The notes: generated by a model from the sequence alone, not told the origin. A DNA stretch of 64,000 nucleotides from Streptomyces decoyicus (GCF_019880305.1 NZ_CP082301.1:6200001-6264000), one strand, 5' to 3'. Positions 53,416-62,280 are shown, counted from the stretch's first letter. Numbers and translations: made by a program.

Positions 53416-53460
53416 CGATCCGCTTGCATACAGTGACAGAACTTCCTCGCAAGCGGATCG
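53416..53460. promoter_or_regulatory. inverted repeat flanking M16 operon promoter
   Basis: Perfect 12-bp arms CGATCCGCTTGC (53416-53427) and GCAAGCGGATCG (53449-53460) separated by 21 nt. TACAGT (53429-53434), a likely -10, lies just inside the left arm, and the ribosome site follows the right arm. Confidence 0.65.
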
Positions 53461-53471
53461 AAGGGACGTAC

Positions 53472-54818
53472 ATGCCCATGGGTCACACGGCCACAGAACA
53501 AGCCGGCTCCGGCGGCCTGACAGCGACCGAGCACCGGCTGGCAAATGGCCTGCGCGTGGTGCTCTCCGAAGACCACCTGACCCCGGTCGCAGCGGTCTGC
53601 CTGTGGTACGACGTCGGCTCCCGGCACGAGGTCAAGGGCCGTACGGGCCTGGCTCACCTCTTCGAGCACCTGATGTTCCAGGGCTCCGCTCAGGTGAAGG
53701 GCAACGGCCACTTCGAGCTGGTGCAGGGTGCCGGCGGTTCGCTCAACGGCACCACCAGCTTCGAGCGCACGAACTACTTCGAGACCATGCCCGCCCATGA
53801 GCTGGAGCTCGCGCTCTGGCTGGAGGCGGACCGGATGGGTTCGCTGCTGACCGCGCTCGACGACGACTCCATGGAGAACCAGCGCGACGTCGTCAAGAAC
53901 GAGCGCCGCCAGCGCTACGACAACGTCCCCTACGGCACGGCCTTCGAGAAGCTGACGGCCATGGCGTACCCGGAGGGCCACCCGTACCACCACACACCCA
54001 TCGGGTCGATGGCCGACCTGGACGCGGCCTCCCTGGAGGACGCGCGGGCGTTCTTCCGGACGTACTACGCGCCCAACAACGCCGTCCTGTCGATCGTCGG
54101 CGACATCGACCCCGAGCAGACGCTGACGTGGGTGGAGAAGTACTTCGGCTCGATCCCCGGGCACGACGGCAAGCAGCCGCCGCGCGACGGCACGCTGCCC
54201 GACGTCATCGGCGGCGAGCTGCGCGAGGTCGTCGAGGAGGATGTTCCCGCCCGGGCCCTGATGGCGGCCTACCGTCTGCCGCACGACGGCACCCGTGAGG
54301 CGGACGCCGCGGACCTCGCGCTGACCGTCCTGGGCGGCGGCGAGTCCTCCCGCCTGTACAACCGGCTGGTGCGGCGCGACCGCAGCGCCGTGGCGGCCGG
54401 CTTCGGGCTGCTGCGGCTGGCCGGCGCACCCTCGCTGGGCTGGCTGGACGTGAAGACGTCCGGCGGCGTGGAGGTTCCCGGCATCGAGCGCGCGGTCGAC
54501 GAGGAGCTGGCCCGGTTCGCCGCCGAGGGCCCGACCCCGGAGGAGATGGAGCGGGCACAGGCCCAGCTGGAGCGCGAGTGGCTGGACCGGCTGGCCACGG
54601 TCAGCGGCCGCGCCGACGAACTGTGCCGCTTCGCCGTCCTGTTCGGCGACCCGCAGCTCGCGCTGAGCGCCGTGCAGCGTGTCCTGGACATCACCCCAGA
54701 GGAGGTGCAGGCGGTCGCCAAGGCCCGGCTGCGCCCCGACAACCGCGCGGTGCTCGTCTACGAGCCCACCGAGCCGACCGACGCCGCCGACACCGAGGAA
54801 GGGGAGGCGGACCAGTGA
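53472..54818 (+). CDS. M16-family zinc metallopeptidase (catalytic subunit)
   Basis: 448 residues from ATG 53472 with GAAGGGA upstream. The inverted zinc motif HLFEH (62-66) and the third ligand Glu144 (VKNERRQ) are intact, so this is the active chain of an M16B pair resembling mitochondrial processing peptidase beta. Two homologous M16 domains (about 20-220 and 225-440) form half of a clam-shell chamber that degrades short peptides. There is no signal peptide, so it acts in the cytoplasm. The downstream M16 gene overlaps by 4 nt. Confidence 0.94.
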   Translation: MPMGHTATEQAGSGGLTATEHRLANGLRVVLSEDHLTPVAAVCLWYDVGSRHEVKGRTGLAHLFEHLMFQGSAQVKGNGHFELVQGAGGSLNGTTSFERTNYFETMPAHELELALWLEADRMGSLLTALDDDSMENQRDVVKNERRQRYDNVPYGTAFEKLTAMAYPEGHPYHHTPIGSMADLDAASLEDARAFFRTYYAPNNAVLSIVGDIDPEQTLTWVEKYFGSIPGHDGKQPPRDGTLPDVIGGELREVVEEDVPARALMAAYRLPHDGTREADAADLALTVLGGGESSRLYNRLVRRDRSAVAAGFGLLRLAGAPSLGWLDVKTSGGVEVPGIERAVDEELARFAAEGPTPEEMERAQAQLEREWLDRLATVSGRADELCRFAVLFGDPQLALSAVQRVLDITPEEVQAVAKARLRPDNRAVLVYEPTEPTDAADTEEGEADQ

Positions 54819-56239
54819 GCGACGCCACCACCCACGCCGATTCCCCCGTGAGCAGCATGGACTTTCACCCCCAGCCCCAGGGCGGCGCGCCCAGGCCGTG
54901 GGCCTTCCCGGCCCCCGACCGCAGCCAACTGCCCAACGGGCTCACGCTCCTGACCAGCAACCGCCCCGGCCAGCAGGTCGTCGCCGTCGAGATCAACCTC
55001 GTCGCTCCGCTGGACGCCGAGCCCGAGGGCCTGGACGGTGTCGCCACGATCATGGCGCGCGCCCTGTCCGAGGGCACCGACAAGCACGACGCCGAGGAGT
55101 TCGCCGCCGAGCTGGAACGCTGTGGCGCCACACTGGACGCACACGCCGACCACCCCGGTGTACGGGTGTCCCTCGAAGTGCCGGCGTCCCGGCTGCACCG
55201 CGCGCTCGGCCTGCTCGCCGACGCGCTGCGCGCGCCCGCCTTCCCGGAGAGCGAGATCGAGCGGCTGGTGCGCAACCGTCTCGACGAGATCCCGCACGAG
55301 CTCGCCAACCCGGCCCGGCGCGCCGCGATGGCGCTGTCCAAGGAGCTGTTCCCGGCCACATCCCGGATGTCGCGGCCGCGCCAGGGCACCGAGGAGACCG
55401 TCGGACGCGTCGACGCCGCGGCTGTCCGCGCCTTCTACGACGCCCATGTACGGCCCGCCACGGCCACCGCGGTCATCGTCGGTGACTTCACCGGCATCGA
55501 CCTGGACGCCGCGCTCGCCGACACCCTCGGCGCCTGGAGCGGCTCGACGGCCGAGCCGCTGAAGGCCTCGCCGATCGTCGCCGACGACACCGGCCGCGTG
55601 GTGATCGTGGACCGCCCCGGTGCCGTCCAGACGCAGCTGCTCATCGGCCGTATCGGTGCCGACCGGCACGACCGGGTGTGGCCCGCGCAGGTGCTCGGCA
55701 CGTACTGCCTGGGCGGCACCCTCACCTCCCGTCTGGACCGCGTTCTGCGGGAGGAGAAGGGCTACACCTACGGGGTGCGCGCCTTCGGCCAGGTGCTCCG
55801 CTCCACCGCCCCCACCTCTCCCGAGGGGGCCACGGGCGCCTCGCTGCTCGCCATCAGCGGCTCGGTGGACACCGCCTCCACCGTCCCGGCCCTGGAGGAC
55901 CTGTGGAAGGTGTTGCGCACCCTCGCGGCAGAGGGGCTGACGGACGACGAGAGGGACGTCGCCGTACAGAACCTCGTCGGGGTGGCGCCGCTGAAGTACG
56001 AGACCGCGGCAGCCGTTGCGGGCACCCTCGCCGACCAGGTGGAACAGCACCTGCCCGACGACTTCCAGGCGCAGTTGTACGTCCGTCTCGCGGAGACCGG
56101 CACGGTCGAGGCGACGGCGGCGGCGGTCAACGCCTTCCCCATGGACCGGCTGGTGACAGTCCTGGTGGGCGATGCGGCGCAGATCGCCGAGCCCATCAAG
56201 GCGCTGGGCATCGGTGAGGTGACGGTCGTCAGCGGTTAG
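54815..56239 (+). CDS. M16-family non-catalytic partner subunit
   Basis: 474 residues from GTG 54815, overlapping the preceding stop (GTGA) with GGGGAGG upstream. Same fold as its neighbour (LPNGLTLLTSNRPGQQVVAVEINLVAPLDAEPEGLDGVATIMARALSEGT) but the zinc motif is absent: the segment that should read HxxEH reads GVATIMARAL. It keeps the C-terminal RLDRVLREEKGYTYGVRA element, the R/Y substrate-binding motif that alpha-type subunits contribute. It should form a heterodimer with the catalytic chain, as in MPP-alpha/beta and the Sphingomonas M16B pair. Confidence 0.92.
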   Translation: MSDATTHADSPVSSMDFHPQPQGGAPRPWAFPAPDRSQLPNGLTLLTSNRPGQQVVAVEINLVAPLDAEPEGLDGVATIMARALSEGTDKHDAEEFAAELERCGATLDAHADHPGVRVSLEVPASRLHRALGLLADALRAPAFPESEIERLVRNRLDEIPHELANPARRAAMALSKELFPATSRMSRPRQGTEETVGRVDAAAVRAFYDAHVRPATATAVIVGDFTGIDLDAALADTLGAWSGSTAEPLKASPIVADDTGRVVIVDRPGAVQTQLLIGRIGADRHDRVWPAQVLGTYCLGGTLTSRLDRVLREEKGYTYGVRAFGQVLRSTAPTSPEGATGASLLAISGSVDTASTVPALEDLWKVLRTLAAEGLTDDERDVAVQNLVGVAPLKYETAAAVAGTLADQVEQHLPDDFQAQLYVRLAETGTVEATAAAVNAFPMDRLVTVLVGDAAQIAEPIKALGIGEVTVVSG

Positions 56240-56273
56240 CCCCGCCATATGACGGAAGGTCATATATCGACAA

Positions 56274-56309
56274 AGCGGCTCCCGTGGCGTTCGCGCCACG
56301 GGAGCCGCT
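56274..56309 (+). terminator. M16 operon terminator with TTCG loop
   Basis: A perfect 16-bp stem capped by a TTCG tetraloop, 35 nt after the stop. Confidence 0.88.
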
Positions 56310-56451
56310 GTATGTCCGGTTTATCGCGGCTGGCGCCACGGTTCTTGTGGCATCCCGCACAAAAAAGCGGTTCTGTTTGCCGATTGAAAGTTGCCCCGTT
56401 TAGCGTCGGTCCGGCTGTTCGTCACAAGTCCGCCACAACAGTGGCACCGGG

Positions 56452-56604
56452 CAGTCATCGCCGAGTCCCCGTACGGCGCGAGCCAGGGGAGCCGGGGACC
56501 CAGTGTCCCTTGGGGTGAATCGGACTCCCCTCCGGAGGAGTCCGTAGGAGACCTTCCTGCTCCGAACCCGTCAGCTAACCCGGTAGGCGAGAAGGAAGGA
56601 AAGG
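56452..56604 (+). ncRNA. ydaO-type c-di-AMP riboswitch
   Basis: The leader carries the conserved ydaO/yuaA blocks in order: CGCGAGCCAGGGGAGCCGGG (from about 56476), GGGGTGAATC (56511-56520), a variable GGACTCC/GGAGTCC hairpin (56521-56542), then AGGAGACCTTCCTGCTCCGA, ACCCGTCAGCTAACCCGGTA and GGCGAGAAGGAAGG, ending just before the ribosome site. High c-di-AMP is expected to turn expression off. In Streptomyces this riboswitch class controls cell-wall hydrolases such as rpfA, matching the M23 gene behind it. Confidence 0.93.
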
Positions 56605-56617
56605 ACAAGCCAGCCAC

Positions 56618-57397
56618 ATGGCGTTCATCCGTGCCACCGGGAAGCACCGTCGTGCGAACCGCCCCGCTCGAACGACCCGCAACATCGCCGGCATAGCCAC
56701 CCTCGCGGCCGGCGGCGTTGTCGCCTCCGTGGCCTCGCCGGCGCTGGCAGCCACGGACGAGGCGCGCACCCACGACACCGGTCTGCAGCGGGCCGTCGTG
56801 CTGGGCGACGAGCTCGCCAACCACGTCGAGGCCCAGGCCGACGCGCAGCAGGCAGAGGCCGAGGCCGCGGCGGCGAAGGCCAAGGCCGAGGCCGTGGCCA
56901 AGAAGCAGGCCGAAGAGGCCAGGCAGCGCGTCGAGGCCGCCCGCAAGGCCAAGGAGCGCGCCGCCCGTGAGGCGGAGCGCAAGCGCCTCAACACCTTTGT
57001 CGCCCCCGTCGCGGACTCCTACGTCTCCACCTCGTACAAGGCCTCCAGCGGCCTGTGGTCCTCGGGCAGCCACACCGGTATCGACTTCCACGCCGCCTCC
57101 GGCACCAGCGTCCACGCGGTCGGCGCGGGCACCGTCGTCGAGGCCGGCTGGGGCGGTGCGTACGGCAACAACATCGTGATCAAGATGAACGACGGCACGT
57201 ACACCCAGTACGGTCACCTGTCGTCGCTCGGCGTTTCGGTCGGCCAGCACGTCACCCCGGGCCAGCAGATCGGCCTCTCCGGCTCCACCGGCAACACCAC
57301 CGGCCCGCACCTGCACTTCGAAGCCCGTACCGGCGCCGACTACGGCTCGGACATCGATCCGGTCGCCTACCTGCGCTCGCACGGCGTCAACGCCTGA
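56618..57397 (+). CDS. secreted M23 (lysostaphin-type) cell-wall endopeptidase
   Basis: 259 residues. A basic N-terminus and hydrophobic stretch ending SPALA (cleavage near residue 44-45) form a signal peptide. A long charged coiled coil (about 60-125, Ala/Glu/Lys-rich heptads) holds the enzyme near the envelope. The M23 domain follows with His152 and Asp156 (SHTGIDF), His200 and the HLH pair at 231/233 (GPHLHFE), the complete zinc site. It should cut peptidoglycan cross-links during growth or germination. GGAAAGGA precedes the ATG. Control by the c-di-AMP riboswitch is expected. Confidence 0.95.
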   Translation: MAFIRATGKHRRANRPARTTRNIAGIATLAAGGVVASVASPALAATDEARTHDTGLQRAVVLGDELANHVEAQADAQQAEAEAAAAKAKAEAVAKKQAEEARQRVEAARKAKERAAREAERKRLNTFVAPVADSYVSTSYKASSGLWSSGSHTGIDFHAASGTSVHAVGAGTVVEAGWGGAYGNNIVIKMNDGTYTQYGHLSSLGVSVGQHVTPGQQIGLSGSTGNTTGPHLHFEARTGADYGSDIDPVAYLRSHGVNA

Positions 57398-57456
57398 TCT
57401 CCCGCCTCGCCCGGCCGCGCGCCTCGCAGGGCCCGCGTCGCACCGCGCATCCGTCG

Positions 57457-57484
57457 GAAGCCCCGGCCACACGGCCGGGGCTTC
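57457..57484 (+). terminator. M23 gene terminator
   Basis: Perfect 12-bp arms GAAGCCCCGGCC/GGCCGGGGCTTC with a 4-nt loop, 60 nt after the stop. Confidence 0.85.
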
Positions 57485-57660
57485 GGCGTTATCCGGCGTG
57501 CGGTGTGCGTGCGCCGCATGGGCCGGCGACCCGCGTCTGCTGGCCAAAAAATATCCATGAATAACCGGAGTCCTTCGGAAAAGCCGTTCCGGTCGAATAG
57601 AGTCACGGAAAAGTCGCCGACCGGCGGCGTTTCCAGGGGATTACGGCGGAGGCACGGAAG

Positions 57661-58350
57661 ATGCGAGGCCATATTTCCGCGCATGCGGTGTGCACGGCGA
57701 TTCGCGACGACATTGTCTCCGGTGCGCTGGCGCCGGGGAGCCGGCTGATCGAGGAGATCCTGGCGGCCCGGTACGGCGTCTCCAGAGTGCCGGTCCGTGA
57801 AGCGCTGCGCACCCTGCAGTCCGAAGGGTTTGTCACCACCCGCCACCACGCAGGCGCCTGTGTCGCCGAGCCCACCGAGCAGGAGGCCGCCGATCTCCTC
57901 GCCGTCCGCGCCCTGTTGGAGCCGCTGGGGGCCGCTCGTGCGGCAGCCCGCCGCAGCCCGGCGCACCTCAAGGTGCTCCGTGGCCTGGTACGGCTCGGCC
58001 GCGAGCGGGCCCGTCACGGCAACCCCGCCGATCTGCGCCAACTGGACGGCTGGTTCCACGAGACGCTGGCCCAGGCGGCCGGCAGCCCCAGCCTGACGGC
58101 GTTGCTCACCCAGCTGCGGCGCAAGATCGAGTGGATGTACGTGGTGGAACTGCCGGCCCGGGCCGGGGAGTCGTGGGACGAACACGGTGCGGTGCTGGAC
58201 GCGGTGGCCCGGGGGGACGCGGAACGGGCCCGCGCCCTGATGGCGGCTCATGTCGAGCGCTCGCTCCCGGTGTACCGGCTGCGGCGCCCCGCCAAGACGG
58301 AAGTGAGGGATCCGAAACCACGCGTCAACACGGCGCGCGCCCGCCCTTAA
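57661..58350 (+). CDS. GntR-family (FCD-domain) regulator
   Basis: 229 residues, ATG 57661 with GGAGG upstream. The winged helix is at 1-75 (VCTAIRDDIVSGALAPGSRLIEEILAARYGVSRVPVREALRTLQSEGFV). An FCD domain follows (ADLLAVRALLEPLGAARAA, LRQLDGWFHETLAQAAGSPSLTALL, WDEHGAVLDAVARGDAERARALMAAHVERSL) with the His/Asp positions that usually hold a metal and a carboxylate ligand. The C-terminal 20 residues are basic. It faces ptsH across a region with TGCGCA-rich repeats and could control it or itself (inference). Confidence 0.9.
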   Translation: MRGHISAHAVCTAIRDDIVSGALAPGSRLIEEILAARYGVSRVPVREALRTLQSEGFVTTRHHAGACVAEPTEQEAADLLAVRALLEPLGAARAAARRSPAHLKVLRGLVRLGRERARHGNPADLRQLDGWFHETLAQAAGSPSLTALLTQLRRKIEWMYVVELPARAGESWDEHGAVLDAVARGDAERARALMAAHVERSLPVYRLRRPAKTEVRDPKPRVNTARARP

Positions 58351-58698
58351 CAATGGCCCCGTATACAAAGAAGCGCGAATATTCCTCCGGCAGCCGGGGC
58401 GGCTTCCCCTTTTTGGTCCGCCTTCAGCCCGAATTCCGCTGCCTATTTTTCGGCACGTGGGACAGGGAGGAATGCGCGCTAATTCTTGCGCATAGCGCAT
58501 TGCGCATGCCGGGCCGCCCGGAATTCCAGCTCCTCATGCGGTAATGCGTACGGTGCATGCAGTGAGCGCGTGTATCGATATCCCGGCCACAGGCACAGCG
58601 ACCGGATCCCGGCACACGGAAACGGCCCCGCCGCGGCAACCGGTCACCGGTCACCGGTCGCCGCGGCGGGGCCGCCGCATGCGGAGGTCCTGGCGGAC
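58351..58698. other. GntR-ptsH convergent intergenic region
   Basis: 348 nt. It holds GTATAC (58361-58366), a cluster of TGCGCA/GCGCAT repeats (58473-58510) and the ptsH terminator. No gene is credible here. Confidence 0.5.
58623..58674 (-). terminator. ptsH terminator
   Basis: Perfect 15-bp GC arms (CGGCCCCGCCGCGGC and complement) around a 22-nt loop that itself contains three ACCGGT copies. Confidence 0.75.
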
Positions 58699-58980
58699 TC
58701 AGACGGTCTCGGGGAGCTCCTCGAGACCCTCGGCGACGAGCTTGGCCAGGCGGTCGAGTGCCTCCTCGGCGCCCTCGGCGTCGGAGGCCAGCACGATCTC
58801 CTCGCCGCCCTGGGCGCCCAGACCCAGGACCGCGAGCATGGAGGCCGCGTTGACGGGGTTGCCATCAGCCTTGGCGATCGTCATCGGGACGCCGGAGGCG
58901 GTGGCCGCACGGACGAAGATCGACGCGGGGCGGGCGTGCAGGCCCTCGGCCCAACCGACATTGACGCGGCGCTCAGCCAT
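58699..58980 (-). CDS. ptsH: HPr phosphocarrier protein
   Basis: 93 residues. HPr carries phosphate from enzyme I to sugar-specific EIIA proteins of the phosphotransferase system. Phosphorylated His15 lies in GLHARPAS, and the regulatory-serine region reads NAASMLAVLGLGA around residue 47. ATG 58980 is chosen over an in-frame ATG at 58995 because it begins the conserved protein (MAERRVNVGWAEG). ptsI and crr are not beside it, in keeping with Streptomyces, where ptsH stands alone. Confidence 0.96.
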   Translation of the reverse strand: MAERRVNVGWAEGLHARPASIFVRAATASGVPMTIAKADGNPVNAASMLAVLGLGAQGGEEIVLASDAEGAEEALDRLAKLVAEGLEELPETV

Positions 58981-59189
58981 GGTGTTGCCCTTCAAAGTCG
59001 TGACTGTTGTCTAGACCAGTCTCTCACGCTGCCGGAAGTGCTCCGCAGCCCTGAGGCCTGGCCTTTTGCGGTTATTGGTCCCCCAACGGAGGCTCGGCAG
59101 ACCGGGCCGGTCCGTATGTCCCTACGACCGCGCCGGACTGCCCCGCACCCGAGCGTACGCGCGCGGCGCCGGTTGTCGGCGCCCGGTCG

Positions 59190-59195
59190 TACCCT
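59190..59195 (+). promoter_or_regulatory. -10 element of leaderless promoter (pat)
   Basis: TACCCT sits 6 nt before the ATG at 59202, with no ribosome-binding site. Confidence 0.6.
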
Positions 59196-59201
59196 GTCGG
59201 C

Positions 59202-62200
59202 ATGCAGAAGCCGCCGGACCACGCATACCCGACCCACTGGGAAGCCGACGTGGTGCTGCGTGACGGCGGCACGGCACGGATCCGCCCCATCACCCCGGAT
59301 GACGCCGAGCGGCTGGTCTCCTTCTACGAACAGGTCTCGGACGAGTCGAAGTACTACCGCTTCTTCGCGCCCTACCCGCGCCTGTCCGACCGCGATGTAC
59401 ACCGCTTCACCCACCACGACTACGTCGACCGGGTCGGGCTCGCCGCCCTCGTCGGCGGCGAGTTCATCGCCACCGTCCGCTACGACCGGATCAACGACCA
59501 GGGGCTGCCCGCCAAGAACCCCGAGGACGACCAGGCCGAGGTCGCCTTCCTCGTCCAGGACGCCCACCAGGGCCGCGGTGTCGCCTCTGCCCTCCTGGAG
59601 CACATCGCGGCCGTCGCCCGCGAGCGCGGCATCCGCCGGTTCGCCGCCGAGGTGCTCCCCGCGAACTCCAAGATGATCAAGGTGTTCACGGACGCGGGCT
59701 ACACCCAGAAGCGCACCTTCGAAGACGGTGTGGTCCGTCTGGAGTTCGACCTGGAGCCGACCGAGCAGTCCATGGCCGTGATGCGCGGCCGTGAGCAGCG
59801 CGCCGAGGCCCGCTCCGTGCAGCGGCTGCTCGCCCCGGGCTCGGTCGCCGTCATCGGTGCCGGTCGTACCCCCGGCGGCGTCGGCCGCACCGCCCTGCGC
59901 AGCCTCCTGGACTCCGGTTTCACGGGCCGTGTGCACGCCGTCAACCACGCCTTCCCCGAAGACATGCCGCGGCTGCATCCCGAAGACGTGCCTGCCGTCC
60001 GCGCCCTGCGGGAGATTCCCGACCCGGTCGACCTCGCCGTCATCGCCGTCCCCGCGGACCACGTCCCCGACGTGGTCCGCGACTGCGGTGAACACGGCGT
60101 CCAGGGCGTGCTGATCCTGTCGTCCGGTTACGCCGAGGCGGGCCAGGACGGCCGGGAGCGGCAGCGCGCCCTGCTCCGCCAGGCCCGCTCGTACGGCATG
60201 CGGCTCGTCGGGCCCAACGCCTTCGGGCTGATCAACACCGCCCCCGACGTCCGGCTGAACGCCTCCCTCGCACCCCAGATGCCCGGCGCCGGCCACATCG
60301 GCCTGTTCACCCAGTCCGGTGCCATCGGCATCGCCCTGCTCAGCGGACTGCATGCGCGCGGCCCCGGTGACGGCGGTATCGCCGGCATCTCCGCCTTCGT
60401 CTCGGCCGGCAACCGCGCCGACGTCTCCGGCAACGACCTGCTCCAGTACTGGTACGACGACCCGGACACCGACGTCGTGATCCTGTATCTGGAGTCCATC
60501 GGCAACCCCCGCAAATTCGCCCGGCTCGCCCGTCGCACCGCCGCCGTCAAACCGGTCGTGGTCGCCAAGGGGGCCCGGCACAACGGCACCGCCCCGCCCG
60601 GCCACGCCGTGCCCACGGTCCGTGTCCCCGACAGCACCGTCGCCGCCCTGATGCGCCAGGCCGGCGTGATCCGCGTCGACACGGTCACCGAGCTGATCGA
60701 CGCCGGTCTGCTGCTGGCCTCCCAGCCACTGCCGGCCGGTCCGCGCATCGCCATCCTCGGCAACTCCGAGTCGCTGGCGCTGCTCGCGTACGACGCCTGT
60801 CTGACCGAGGGCCTGCGCCCGCAGCGCCCCCATGTACTGCCCTCGGCCGCCACACCCGACGACTTCCGGGCCGCGCTCGCCGAGGCGCTGTCCGGCGACG
60901 GCTGCGATGCCGTGGTCGTCACGGCCATCCCCTGGGTGGGGGAGGGGGCCGCCGTCTCCCCGGCCGACAGCGAGGGCGCCGCGCTCGCGGCTGCGCTGCG
61001 TACCGCGGCCGCGGCGCATCCGGAGAAGCCGGTCACGGTCGTCCACCTCGCCATGGACGATCTCGCCGAGGCACTCGCGGCACCGGAACCGACACCGACA
61101 CTGGACCCAGGACCGGACCCAGGACGGGGACCAGAGCCGGCAACGGCACAATCGCCCGGACCCGCATCCCCTGCCGGCGACGAGTCGGCACGCCCCGCGG
61201 ACCCGGCTTCCGTGCCTGCCGGGACCTCACAGGTCCCGCAGGCACCGCACAGCCCCCCGAACCGCCCACGCCCCCTGGTTCCCCCCGGCCCGCCGCCCAC
61301 CCTCTCCGGACGGCAGCAGGCCCCGGCCCGCGACGCCGAGGCCAACACCCCGCCCCGGCCTCGCCGTGCCCCCCTCCGTATCCCCGCCTACCCCGCCGCC
61401 GAGCGCGCCGTGCGCTCCCTCGCCGAGGCCGTCCGCTACGCCGCCTGGCGCCGGGAGGCCGCCGAACCGGGCCGGGTGCCCGAGTACGACGACATCCAGG
61501 AGGCGGCGGCCGGCGCCGACATCGAGCGCCTCCTCGGGCGGCTGACCCCCGACGCCCCCACGGGCCGCTCCGTCCCGGTGCCGCCCCAGGACGCCGAGGC
61601 CCTGCTCGCCCGCTACGGCATCCACACCCGCCCCGTCCTCCCGGCCCCCGACCCGGACACCGCCGTCCGCGCCGCCGCCCGCCTCGGCTACCCGGTGGCC
61701 CTCAAGACCACCGCACCCCATCTACGCCACCGCGCCGACCTCGGCGGGGTCCGTCTCGACATCGCCGGCGAGGCCGAACTTCGCCGTACATACTCCGAAT
61801 TGACCGATTTCCTGGGCTCCCCGGAGGAGCTGCGTCCGGTCGTCCAGTCGATGGTGCCGCGCGGCGTCGACACGGTCATCCGTGCCGCCATCGACCCCGC
61901 CGCCGGTGCCGTCCTCTCCTTCGGCCTGGCCGGGGCGCCCTCCCAGCTGCTCGGCGACATCGCCCACCGCCTCATCCCCGCCACCGACCGCGACGTCATC
62001 GAACAGATCCGCTCGATCCGCGCCGCCCCGCTGCTGTTCGGCTGGCGCGGCTCCCAGCCCGTGGACACCGCGGCGCTTTCGGAGCTGCTGCTGCGCGTCT
62101 CCCGGCTGGTCGACGACCACCCCGAGGTCGTCGGCGTCGACCTCGAACCGGTCGTCGTCGCCGCACACGGCCTCTCCGTACTGGGGGCGACCGTGCGTCT

Positions 62201-62255
62201 GGCCCCCGCCCCTGCCACCACTGACCTCGGCCCCCGCCGGCTGCCCGTCTACTGA
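59202..62255 (+). CDS. pat: Pat-type lysine acetyltransferase: GNAT + acyl-CoA-synthetase-like domains
   Basis: 1017 residues. Residues about 25-190 are a GNAT domain (VQDAHQGRGVASALLEHIA is the acetyl-CoA loop). Residues about 205-620 are CoA-binding and ligase-like domains of NDP-forming acyl-CoA synthetases (VAVIGAGRTPGGVGR, GLFTQSGAIGIALL, VSAGNRADVSGNDLLQYW). A Pro-rich linker of about 100 residues (630-730) leads to an ATP-grasp domain (PVALKTTAPHLRHRADLGGVRLD). This GNAT-first order is that of S. lividans PatA, which acetylates and inactivates acyl-CoA synthetases, whereas enteric Pat has GNAT last. The long Pro/Gly/Ala linker is unusual. Confidence 0.92.
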   Translation: MQKPPDHAYPTHWEADVVLRDGGTARIRPITPDDAERLVSFYEQVSDESKYYRFFAPYPRLSDRDVHRFTHHDYVDRVGLAALVGGEFIATVRYDRINDQGLPAKNPEDDQAEVAFLVQDAHQGRGVASALLEHIAAVARERGIRRFAAEVLPANSKMIKVFTDAGYTQKRTFEDGVVRLEFDLEPTEQSMAVMRGREQRAEARSVQRLLAPGSVAVIGAGRTPGGVGRTALRSLLDSGFTGRVHAVNHAFPEDMPRLHPEDVPAVRALREIPDPVDLAVIAVPADHVPDVVRDCGEHGVQGVLILSSGYAEAGQDGRERQRALLRQARSYGMRLVGPNAFGLINTAPDVRLNASLAPQMPGAGHIGLFTQSGAIGIALLSGLHARGPGDGGIAGISAFVSAGNRADVSGNDLLQYWYDDPDTDVVILYLESIGNPRKFARLARRTAAVKPVVVAKGARHNGTAPPGHAVPTVRVPDSTVAALMRQAGVIRVDTVTELIDAGLLLASQPLPAGPRIAILGNSESLALLAYDACLTEGLRPQRPHVLPSAATPDDFRAALAEALSGDGCDAVVVTAIPWVGEGAAVSPADSEGAALAAALRTAAAAHPEKPVTVVHLAMDDLAEALAAPEPTPTLDPGPDPGRGPEPATAQSPGPASPAGDESARPADPASVPAGTSQVPQAPHSPPNRPRPLVPPGPPPTLSGRQQAPARDAEANTPPRPRRAPLRIPAYPAAERAVRSLAEAVRYAAWRREAAEPGRVPEYDDIQEAAAGADIERLLGRLTPDAPTGRSVPVPPQDAEALLARYGIHTRPVLPAPDPDTAVRAAARLGYPVALKTTAPHLRHRADLGGVRLDIAGEAELRRTYSELTDFLGSPEELRPVVQSMVPRGVDTVIRAAIDPAAGAVLSFGLAGAPSQLLGDIAHRLIPATDRDVIEQIRSIRAAPLLFGWRGSQPVDTAALSELLLRVSRLVDDHPEVVGVDLEPVVVAAHGLSVLGATVRLAPAPATTDLGPRRLPVY

Positions 62256-62280
62256 GGCTCTCGCGGCCCGGTACGCCCCG

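Larger units (their letters stand above)
56240..56617. other. M16-M23 intergenic region
   Basis: 378 nt: the M16 terminator on the left, a less GC-rich promoter zone around 56335-56430, then the c-di-AMP riboswitch leader of the M23 gene. Confidence 0.7.

Noticed and set aside
58992..61151. Long minus-strand frame opposite pat
   Set aside because: Antisense to a multi-domain enzyme with recognisable motifs; Gly/Asp/Val-rich product without domains.
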